From Planctomycetia bacterium (GTDB lineage Bacteria; Planctomycetota; Phycisphaerae; UBA1845; UTPLA1): 64,000 nucleotides of DNA. The notes beneath the pieces are model-generated. The model was given only the letters and a program-made list of their open reading frames with translations. It was not told the DNA's origin and searched no databases. A program made the translations under genes and the position numbers. How positions within the stretch are numbered: position 1 is the stretch's first letter; every line of letters begins with the position of its first letter. Of this stretch, positions 53,596 through 60,620 are shown piece after piece. The stretch is taken from the NCBI GenBank assembly GCA_015075745.1, contig JABTTW010000001.1:3100001-3164000 (forward strand), given 5' to 3'.

Positions 53596-53624
53596 TTGAT
53601 TCGTCCCGATCCCGCGAATAGAAT
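53596..53624 (+). promoter_or_regulatory. Leaderless promoter of the toxin-antitoxin pair
   Basis: -35 TTGATT at 53596-53601, 17-base spacer, -10 TAGAAT at 53619-53624. The predicted start falls at about 53631, the A of the antitoxin ATG, so the transcript would be leaderless. Confidence 0.65.
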
Positions 53625-53630
53625 TCACGC

Positions 53631-53861
53631 ATGGTCCGATCGCTCAAAGACGCCCTGGATCGCATCAACCAACTCCCGCAGGAACAGCAGGAGGAGTTCG
53701 CCGCCTTCATCCTCTCCGAGTTGCAGGCCGAGGAGCGCTGGGCCGGCTTGCTTTCCCGATCAACCGACACGCTCGCATCCATGGCGAACGAGGCCCTTGA
53801 AGAACACCATCGGGGCGAAACCAAGTCATTCGAGTCGGACAGTGACCTCTCACACAACTAA
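53631..53861 (+). CDS. Type II antitoxin-like protein
   Basis: 76 residues, acidic overall, helical (SLKDALDRINQLPQEQQEEFAAFILSELQAE), with a flexible polar C-terminus (EEHHRGETKSFESDSDLSHN) typical of antitoxins that wrap the toxin. No DNA-binding motif is obvious. The frame ends at 53861 and the toxin GTG at 53842 lies within it, a 20-base overlap typical of TA operons. It probably neutralises the RelE-like product of the next gene and represses the promoter with it. Confidence 0.7.
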   Translation: MVRSLKDALDRINQLPQEQQEEFAAFILSELQAEERWAGLLSRSTDTLASMANEALEEHHRGETKSFESDSDLSHN

Positions 53862-54111
53862 GCGTTTTCGACGCCTCTTTGCCGAACTCCCGCGCGATAT
53901 CCAGGAATCCGCCCGCAAGGCCTACCAGATATGGCGAGAAGACAACAGGCATCCCAGCTTGAGATTCAAGCAGGTCATACCTGTTCCTCCGACCTACTCC
54001 GTGCGCATCACACAGGCGTATCGCGCACTGGGTGTGAAAGCTGGTAGCTCGATCGTTTGGTTCTGGATTGGGTCTCACGACGACTACGAAACGCTCATTT
54101 CATCGAAATGA
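53842..54111 (+). CDS. RelE/ParE-superfamily toxin
   Basis: 89 residues from the GTG at 53842. Sequence features of the RelE/HigB fold: KRFRRLFAELPRDIQESARKAY, then a basic middle (SLRFKQVI), YSVRITQAYRAL, and the C-terminal FWIGSHDDYETL strand with a conserved His and acidic pair. Members are mRNA endonucleases or gyrase poisons; which applies here is not clear, though the short loop and terminal tyrosine/His are more like RelE. It is translated in overlap with the antitoxin and forms the only recognised selfish module in this part. Confidence 0.8.
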   Translation: MTSHTTKRFRRLFAELPRDIQESARKAYQIWREDNRHPSLRFKQVIPVPPTYSVRITQAYRALGVKAGSSIVWFWIGSHDDYETLISSK

Positions 54112-54667
54112 GTCTCAATAGAGCGACCCCTTCTCGCCGGTGTTAACCGCGCATCTCAGATCTGTCTCCGCTTTCGACCACTCAGATCCCCAAAATCCGC
54201 GCGCACGGAGCAAAAATCTCCTCTGCGATGCGAAGACCCCCCGCCTATTCCCGACGCACCCACCCCGTAGCGCCACCTCTTGTGGGTGGCGTGGGCTCTC
54301 GTACTCGCCGGCGTCGTGATCCGACTCGCGCAATCAATCGGTCTCGGTAATCCGATTCGTTCGCTTTTTACTCGATCCGAGCCGCGCGCGTCAGCAAGCG
54401 GTACCAGAAAATTCGGATCCCCAATCCCATCCACCGCCAAGCGCCGACGCAATCAGTGCCGCCGCCTCTGCATTTTCCTGGACCCTCTCGAATACCCCCG
54501 CGCAACCCCGCCGCCGCGCACCATTTCGACGTTTCGACTTTTCGATTTTTCGACGTTTCCACCTGCCGCCCCAACCCATGCCCGCCACAAGTGTTGGCAC
54601 AATTCGCGAGAGGCCTGTGTCACCTTATGTCACCTTGGAATTGCCCCGCCCATCGCACGAAAAACCG
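54112..54667. other. Intergenic region with repeats
   Basis: Holds the third REP-like palindrome (54271-54291) and an inverted copy of the dispersed GTGACAT repeat (54568-54668). Long frames across it are repeat-driven and lack ribosome-binding sites. Confidence 0.6.
54271..54291. repeat. REP-like palindrome, copy 3
   Basis: CGCCACC and GGTGGCG (7-bp stem) with loop TCTTGTG. Preceded by CCCGTAG as in copies 1 and 2; one C-to-T change breaks the outer loop pair. Confidence 0.75.
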
Positions 54668-54668
54668 C
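54568..54668 (-). repeat. Dispersed repeat, copy 3 (inverted)
   Basis: Minus-strand core identical to the other copies over 20 bases at 54617-54636. GGGTTGGGGCG follows at +59, compared with +58 in copies 1 and 2. The GCGGTTTTT block lies upstream of the core here rather than downstream. Confidence 0.75.
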
Positions 54669-56548
54669 TACCGAGGGCCCTGGCCGTTCCCGCCGCCGAG
54701 TTGATCCAGCCTCGCCCGCGCGGCCGCATTTGTCGGATCGATGCGAAGCGCCGCGCGATACGCGTCCACCGCCGCCGCCGGCTGGCCCCGCCGCTCCAGC
54801 ACCGACCCCAGCAGCCGATACCCCTCGGCGTCCCCCGGCATCAGCTTCAACGCCCGCCGAAGCGCCGCCTCGGCATCGGCCAGCCTGCCGACCTTTTGCA
54901 GCACCAGCGCGTAGTTCCGCCAGGCCCCGCCCTCCGGCACATCGTTCGACATCCCGGCGTCGTAGTGCGTCACCGCCTCGCCGTCGCGCCCCGCCATCTG
55001 AAGCGCAAGCGCCAGATTCAGATGCGTCCGCGGCAGCGCCGGATCGTCAACGAGAATCTTCCGGTAGAGGGCGATCGCCTCCTCCAACTCCCCCGACTGG
55101 GCCAGGCAATTGGCCAGATTATTCTCGATGACCGTCATCCCCGGCTTGATCCGCAGAGCTTCCTTGAAAAGCGAAATCGCTTCCTCAACTCTGCCGCTCT
55201 CCATCAGCGTCGTGCCCAGGTGGTCCATTGCCCGGTAGTTCTCCGGCCGCTCAGCGATGACCGACCGCCACATGATCTCGTCGCTCGCGTAATCCCGGTT
55301 CCGCAGGTGCGTGCGCAATCCAAGCAGCCCCGCGATGATCAGAACAACGACGAGAAACCCCGTCGCGCTGCCCGGCCGGATTCGACGCGCAACGGCATGA
55401 AGCGCAAGCACGAAGATCGCCACGAAGCAGACCAGCGGCAGATACATCCGGTGTTCCACGCAGAGGTCCGAGATCGGCACAATGCTCGAAGTCGGCGCGA
55501 GGATCAGAAAGAACGTCAGCACGACGAATCCGATCGCCCGCCTGCGAGCCATGAGAATCAGCCCGGCCACGAGGATGCACAACACCACGATCCCCGGAAT
55601 TATCGCATCGCGAAAGTCCGTCACCGGCGGCCACAGGTAATCAAACACCAGCGTGTCCGGCCACGCGCTCAGCCGAAGATAGTGAACCAGCACCCCCGCC
55701 TGCGTGAGCACATACTCCTTCGGTGTCACGCTGCTGACGCTGAAGCCCACCGTCCCGGCCCCGTGCGTCTCCGGCCGAAACAAGAGCTGCACCAGCCCCA
55801 GGGCAAAGAGCACGCCCCACGTCGCAGCCAGCCCCACGTACAGCTTCCATCGCCGCATAAACGGCTCTTTCCACGTCGCCGATACGATCGCCCAGTCGAG
55901 CAGCAGCACCGCGACCGGCGCCGTCACCATGACACCTTTGCACAAGAGACCGGCGGCGCAGGAGACCACCGACGCCGTAAACCACACGCCGCGCTCCGCG
56001 TCCTGCTCACCGCGCAGGAAGCAGTACAGCGTCAAAACATAAAACAGCGACATCAGCGACTCACCGCGCTGAATAACGTAAGTCACCCCCTGCGTCGTCA
56101 ACGGATGAACCAGCCAGAGCAGGGCGATGGCAAATGCAACAGCGGCATCGTGCCCGTCGGACTCCCGTTCCCGGCGTCGAGCCCGCAGAACCCGGCAGGC
56201 GAGCAGATAGATCGCCGCGCCGGTCGCCAGATGAATCAACAGATTGACAACGTGGTAGCCCGCCGGATCGAGTCGGCCGATGGCGAAGTTCACCGCCAGC
56301 GACAGATCAACGATCGGTCGTGCACTGTCTCCAAAACATTCCCACGGCGGCCAGAGCGATCGAATCTTCGGATTGCCGACGATGTGAACAAGGTCATCCA
56401 GCAGAAATGCCCCGCCCAGCGAGTTCGCCCAGGCGCAGCCAAAGATGAGCAGGGCGATTGCAATGGCCCAGACCGGCACTCGCGCGCGAACCGCCGCTTG
56501 CTCAGACGGAGTCGATCCCTTTCGTGGATTGCGACGCGGCGCGGACAT
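54668..56548 (-). CDS. TMTC-like membrane protein with TPR repeats (second copy)
   Basis: About 626 residues from the ATG at 56548. First helix, then FLLDDLVHIVGNPKI, the acidic GT-C/TMTC-type first-loop motif, then about ten further helices. The C-terminal ~210 residues are about five tetratricopeptide repeats (NYRAMDHLGTTLMESGRVEEAI, VIENNLANCLAQSGELEEAI, THLNLALALQMAGRDGEAV and so on). It is a distant paralogue of the protein at 24.5-26.3 kb but with more TPRs. It is predicted to transfer sugar to exported or surface proteins; the acceptor is unknown. An inverted dispersed repeat abuts its 3' end. Confidence 0.78.
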   Translation of the reverse strand: MSAPRRNPRKGSTPSEQAAVRARVPVWAIAIALLIFGCAWANSLGGAFLLDDLVHIVGNPKIRSLWPPWECFGDSARPIVDLSLAVNFAIGRLDPAGYHVVNLLIHLATGAAIYLLACRVLRARRRERESDGHDAAVAFAIALLWLVHPLTTQGVTYVIQRGESLMSLFYVLTLYCFLRGEQDAERGVWFTASVVSCAAGLLCKGVMVTAPVAVLLLDWAIVSATWKEPFMRRWKLYVGLAATWGVLFALGLVQLLFRPETHGAGTVGFSVSSVTPKEYVLTQAGVLVHYLRLSAWPDTLVFDYLWPPVTDFRDAIIPGIVVLCILVAGLILMARRRAIGFVVLTFFLILAPTSSIVPISDLCVEHRMYLPLVCFVAIFVLALHAVARRIRPGSATGFLVVVLIIAGLLGLRTHLRNRDYASDEIMWRSVIAERPENYRAMDHLGTTLMESGRVEEAISLFKEALRIKPGMTVIENNLANCLAQSGELEEAIALYRKILVDDPALPRTHLNLALALQMAGRDGEAVTHYDAGMSNDVPEGGAWRNYALVLQKVGRLADAEAALRRALKLMPGDAEGYRLLGSVLERRGQPAAAVDAYRAALRIDPTNAAARARLDQLGGGNGQGPR

Positions 56549-56602
56549 GCCCGGCAATGTAACGCGAGCGGGGTAAGCGACAAAATGATCGGGGAAGTCG
56601 TA

Positions 56603-57733
56603 TTACTTCGTGAACGACAGATTCGGCATCCACGACTTGCGAATTTTCGGCGCCTCGACGCCGCAGATCTTCGCGGCGATCTCCAGCACGCTCTTCCGCA
56701 CCGGGCTCTTGTCCGACACCGGCTCGCCAATGTCACCGGCGGCCAGAAGGGCCTTGTAATTGTTGGGGATGACGCCGATCGTCTTCTTGCCCACCCGCTC
56801 TTCCAGCGCTTCGATGGAAAGGGAGTGGACGCCCTTGCAATAGCGGTTGACCACGAAGTCGATGGAGTCCGCGGGCAGGCCGAATTTCATCAGCGAATCG
56901 CTGAGCCGCCCCGCGTTATAGACGGCGTTGGCCGTCATCTCCACGACCACGATCAGTTTCTTCGACGCCTGAATCGCCGCGCCGCAGATTTCGTCCAGCT
57001 TGCGCGGCAGGTCCATGACGAGGTAGGGGTACATCGAGCGCGTCGCCTCGATGATCTTCGTGGCGTGGCCTTCGTTGAGCAGGTGAGCCTGCTCGATCTG
57101 CATCGGCCGGGCAAGCACGGCGACACCGGACGGAAGATCGACGATGGCGTCTTCCAGGAGCAGGCGGTCGATGGACCCCGATTGAACGACGTCCGCGATG
57201 GTGCACTTGGGCTGAAAGTCCCACGACCGTGCGACCGTGCCGAATTCGAGATCGAAGTCGATGATCGCCGTCGGCGATTTCGTCAGCTCGGCGATCGCCA
57301 TGGTCAGGTAACAGGCGAACGTCGTGGAGCCCACGCCGCCGCCCGAGCCGACCACGCAGATCGACTTGCCGAGCATCTTCAGATCTTCGGAGTGGTTAAT
57401 CGCTCTCTTGATGGCGACGCGAAGGTCCTCGGCGTTCAGCGGCTTCCCGGCAAGCTGCCGGCATCCCGCCCGCTGGGACATGATGATCTTCTGAACGTCC
57501 TGACTGCCGGTCACGCCGACGACGGCGATGTCCGACTTGATCTCCAGCGCTTCGATGATCGTATCCAGCGCCTCATCCTGATCCAGGTCGATCAGCAGGA
57601 TGGTGACCTGCTCCATGGCGATGATCGTGCGCAGCTCATCGCGCGACGACGTCGACCCCACGATCTGAAAATCCGTGAGTTCAGACACGACCGGATCGTC
57701 GATTCCATGAACACAAATCCGATTACGGGCCAC
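56603..57733 (-). CDS. CpaE/TadZ-like ATPase with receiver-like N-terminus
   Basis: 376 residues; GTG start with AGGAG upstream. The N-terminal ~115 residues look like a response-regulator receiver (ILLIDLDQDEA, VVGVTGS, the K in AGKPLN), with the phospho-Asp position unclear. A ParA/MinD-like ATPase follows. Its P-loop reads GSGGGVGSTT (residues 129-138), so the signature lysines of KGGVGKT are replaced by Gly and Ser. FDLEFGTVA and VMDLPRKLDE are Walker-B-like. CpaE/TadZ localises Tad pilus machinery to the cell pole. It stands divergent from the PilZ and secretin genes. Confidence 0.82.
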   Translation of the reverse strand: MARNRICVHGIDDPVVSELTDFQIVGSTSSRDELRTIIAMEQVTILLIDLDQDEALDTIIEALEIKSDIAVVGVTGSQDVQKIIMSQRAGCRQLAGKPLNAEDLRVAIKRAINHSEDLKMLGKSICVVGSGGGVGSTTFACYLTMAIAELTKSPTAIIDFDLEFGTVARSWDFQPKCTIADVVQSGSIDRLLLEDAIVDLPSGVAVLARPMQIEQAHLLNEGHATKIIEATRSMYPYLVMDLPRKLDEICGAAIQASKKLIVVVEMTANAVYNAGRLSDSLMKFGLPADSIDFVVNRYCKGVHSLSIEALEERVGKKTIGVIPNNYKALLAAGDIGEPVSDKSPVRKSVLEIAAKICGVEAPKIRKSWMPNLSFTK

Positions 57734-57972
57734 CCAAGCTCTCCTGGTTCATCAGGGTTGTCGCAAACGAGGCGTCGTCGCAAGCCGTCGGGTCGACTCG
57801 CAATTCCATCCCCCCAATCGGCGCGCGCCGGGGGCGACTTGCGTCCTGAAACCGTCGGCGTCCAATAACTTCGCCTCCCGCCAAAGGCCGCGTCCGCGGG
57901 GCCAATCAATTCTTATGGGTCGAATCAGCCTGACCGATAGACGCCACGGAACCGTGATTAGGGGCGTTGTTT
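57734..57972. other. Divergent promoter region (cpaE / pilZ)
   Basis: 239 bases between the divergent CpaE-like and PilZ genes. CACGG/CCGTG at 57945-57956 is a short inverted repeat; no strong -10/-35 is evident. AGGGG at 57959-57964 serves as the PilZ ribosome-binding site. Confidence 0.4.
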
Positions 57973-58344
57973 ATGCGCGAACCAATTGAAGTATTAAAAC
58001 CAGTTTCGCAGGGCGAGTGGGACAAGTTCGTCAAACAGACGGAGTCCGACCATCTCCATCACGACGCGAGGCGGAAAAGCCCGCGCAAACCGATTGAGTG
58101 CTTCGAAGACATTCAGCTAAAAATTTACGGCAGCGACGATGTCACGAGTCGGCTTGTGAAGATCACGGAGATCTCCGCGGGCGGTGTGACCTGCTGGACC
58201 GGAGAAGAAGTGCCGGAAGGCGCCAGGGTCCAGTTCGTTTTCCCCGGCGAGTTTCGGCACTGGCAGTTCAGAGGACGAATTATCCACTGCACCCAGACCA
58301 TTGGTGGCTTCAAGGTAGGTATTCGAATCGAGTTCTCTCAATGA
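57973..58344 (+). CDS. PilZ domain protein
   Basis: About 123 residues; ATG at 57973 preceded by AGGGG. The central part has the c-di-GMP signature: RRKSPRK (the RxxxR element, here near residue 34) and EISAGGVTCWTG (the DxSxxG element with Glu for Asp), then a beta-barrel (RVQFVFPG, FRGRIIHCT, FKVGIRIEF). It should bind c-di-GMP in the cytosol. The secretin gene starts about 70 bases downstream, so this may gate or signal to the secretion machinery. Confidence 0.82.
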   Translation: MREPIEVLKPVSQGEWDKFVKQTESDHLHHDARRKSPRKPIECFEDIQLKIYGSDDVTSRLVKITEISAGGVTCWTGEEVPEGARVQFVFPGEFRHWQFRGRIIHCTQTIGGFKVGIRIEFSQ

Positions 58345-58413
58345 GCATCGAAGTGGGGCGTCGAGAGAGCGGCGCTGGGGCACGTCCGAGGGCTCATTAA
58401 GAAGGTGAAATGC

Positions 58414-60600
58414 ATGTTGGCTGTAAAGTTCATTCTTTCGGGCGTATGTGCTCTGTCCTGTCAGGACCCCGGCCGCATGTTGGCGACGGCCCTGGCAGTG
58501 CCATCCGCGCGACCGGCTGAGCGCGATTGCCCCAGCGAGCCCGGATTCGACGCCAACACGGTCGTGGAGAACATGCTCGCCTCGATCAACCCCGATTGCG
58601 AATTACTGCCGGACATGACGACGGTGTCGTCGAAACCGACTCAGCAGCCCGCACCGGCGCCGGTCGTGTCCCGCGTCGTCGCGTCGAATCGCCCGATCCG
58701 GCTTGAACTGATGACGCCCGTGTCGGGGGGAGTTGCCGATTCAGAGGACGAAATCCTGACGCTCGGCATGACCGACGACCGGGCGGATTCCGACACCGAT
58801 CACGAGACCGCTGACGAGCCGACCGGACAGATGCAGATGATCGGTTCCGGTCCTCCTGAGCGCGATACAGAGAACGAGCAATCCGACAGCGAGGAAATGA
58901 AGCCCGTCGAACAGACGGACGCGACCGCGTCTGACGAAGTCTCCGATGCCCCGGCAACGCCTGCCGTCTCCACACCGCGCATGCCGCGTGCCCGAATCAA
59001 GGAATTCGGCGGACAGGGTTCAGGCGGCATGACCGATTTCGGCAGCGCTCTGCTGGCAGGCGGCGAGCCCATCAAGATGCAGCCGGTTACCGATGGGAAT
59101 GGCGAGCAGGGCGCAAGTCCCAGGACCGGCCAGATGGTCGAGGTTTCCGATTCGCCGGCCATCGGCGTTCTGGATCTCAGCCCCCAGGCGCCGTCCAAGC
59201 TCCTTCGACTTCAATTGAACGAGTCTCTGGTCATCAAGTCCCGCATTCGACTCGATCGCGTCGAAGTGCCGGACCCGACCATCGTCGATGTCAGCGTCAC
59301 GTCTCCCCAGGAGTTGACGATCATCGGCAAGGCGATCGGCTCCACGCAGTTTACGATCATGGGCGAGGGCCAGATTCAGAACTGCACCGTGATGGTGGGC
59401 CCCAACTACAAGCCGCTTCAGAATCTCATTCAGGCGGTCTCGCCTCAGTCTTCCGTTCGCGTCGACGGCCTCAACGGGACCATCGTCCTTTCCGGCCGGG
59501 CTCCCGACGCCGATACCGCTCGCAAAATCGAGGAGATGGCGAAGGTCTTCCAGGGCGGCGATGTGCTCAATCACATTTGGGTATCCGGCGTTCAGCAGAC
59601 CATGCTCCGCGTCACCGTGGCGGAAGTGAACAAGGAAGCCTTGCGATCGCTCGGCATCAACTGGGCCGTCGGCGGATCGAAACTGTCGCGCGACTTCTTC
59701 CTCGCCAACAACATCGGCCAGCTCAATCCGACGAACTTCGGCAGCAATGGCCTGCCCGACGTGACCACCGGACAGATGACATATGCCGTAAACCCCGTCG
59801 GAACCAGCCCGCTGACCAACGTCACCTTTGGCTTTCCCCGGGCGGAGCTTCAGTTCTTCGTGAACGCGCTGCGCGAGAACTCGCTGGCCCGCACCCTGGC
59901 GGAGCCGACACTGGTCGCCATCTCCGGCCAGACGGCCTCGTTCCTGGCGGGCGGCGAAGTGCCGATCCCCGTGACCCAGGGTGGTGCGGTCGCCGGTGCG
60001 ATCACCATCGAATACAAGGAGTTCGGCGTTCGCCTCGCCTTCACGCCGACCATCCTCGGCAACCAGCTCATGCGCCTGCACGTGATGTCGGAAGTCAGCG
60101 ACGCCGTTGAGACTTCCCGCGTCGTCGGAACCCTGCCGCTCTTCACGTTCACGACCCGTCGCGTGGAAACGACCGTCGAGTGCGGCAACGGCCAGTCGTT
60201 CGCCATTGCAGGCCTGCTCAGTGACAACGTAAGGGCCATCTCATCCAAGATACCCGGCGTCGGCGATATCCCGGTCATCGGGGCCCTCTTCAGCTCCGTC
60301 GAATATCGCAACGACAAGACCGAACTCGTCGTGCTCGTCACGCCTGAACTGGTCGAGGCCATCGATCCGCAGCAGGTCGTCACGCCGCCCGGGGCCGACA
60401 TGAGACAGCCCGATGACTTTGAGCTGTTTGGTCTGGGCCTGCTCGAAGGCCGCACCGCGAAGGCAGCGGTGGGGGAGACGGATTCCGAAGAACCGACAGC
60501 CGGTGAGACCGCTGCGAAGGTGAAGGAACAGTCGCTCGCCGAGCTGCCGCTTTACGGTCCCTGGGGCAGCGAAGAGTCAACCGTTGAATATGCGAACTAG
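58414..60600 (+). CDS. CpaC/RcpA-like secretin
   Basis: About 728 residues from the ATG at 58414, eight bases after AAGAAGG. A short N-terminal hydrophobic stretch is followed by a long disordered acidic region (~45-260). Then comes a pilus-type N-terminal secretin domain (SLVIKSRIRLDRVEVPDPTIVDV ... LTIIGKAIGSTQFTIM, ~270-330), a BON-like domain (VDGLNGTIVLSGRAPD) and the secretin core (LAEPTLVAISGQTASFLAGGEVPIP, EYKEFGVRLAFTPTI, KIPGVGDIPVIGALFS), ending at ~680. It forms the outer-membrane pore of a Tad pilus or type II/III-like secretion system. No secretion ATPase, prepilin peptidase or pilin lies next to it. Confidence 0.88.
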   Translation: MLAVKFILSGVCALSCQDPGRMLATALAVPSARPAERDCPSEPGFDANTVVENMLASINPDCELLPDMTTVSSKPTQQPAPAPVVSRVVASNRPIRLELMTPVSGGVADSEDEILTLGMTDDRADSDTDHETADEPTGQMQMIGSGPPERDTENEQSDSEEMKPVEQTDATASDEVSDAPATPAVSTPRMPRARIKEFGGQGSGGMTDFGSALLAGGEPIKMQPVTDGNGEQGASPRTGQMVEVSDSPAIGVLDLSPQAPSKLLRLQLNESLVIKSRIRLDRVEVPDPTIVDVSVTSPQELTIIGKAIGSTQFTIMGEGQIQNCTVMVGPNYKPLQNLIQAVSPQSSVRVDGLNGTIVLSGRAPDADTARKIEEMAKVFQGGDVLNHIWVSGVQQTMLRVTVAEVNKEALRSLGINWAVGGSKLSRDFFLANNIGQLNPTNFGSNGLPDVTTGQMTYAVNPVGTSPLTNVTFGFPRAELQFFVNALRENSLARTLAEPTLVAISGQTASFLAGGEVPIPVTQGGAVAGAITIEYKEFGVRLAFTPTILGNQLMRLHVMSEVSDAVETSRVVGTLPLFTFTTRRVETTVECGNGQSFAIAGLLSDNVRAISSKIPGVGDIPVIGALFSSVEYRNDKTELVVLVTPELVEAIDPQQVVTPPGADMRQPDDFELFGLGLLEGRTAKAAVGETDSEEPTAGETAAKVKEQSLAELPLYGPWGSEESTVEYAN

Positions 60601-60620
60601 ATCGGGGAATCAGAATCATC

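Larger units (their letters stand above)
53275..53630. other. Intergenic region with two short palindromic repeats and a TA promoter
   Basis: Contains two copies of a 9-bp-arm palindrome (53314-53336, 53398-53419) and, at 53596-53624, a housekeeping-type promoter. No gene is seen. Confidence 0.65.

Noticed and set aside
54280..55131. Plus-strand frame of 283 residues between the toxin gene and the TMTC-like gene
   Set aside because: Built from the REP-like palindrome, the dispersed repeat and the antisense of the TMTC-like gene; no ribosome-binding site.
54578..57868. 1096-residue plus-strand open frame covering the TMTC-like and CpaE-like genes
   Set aside because: It is antisense to two recognisable genes, extremely Arg/His-rich with no domain, and starts inside a dispersed repeat.
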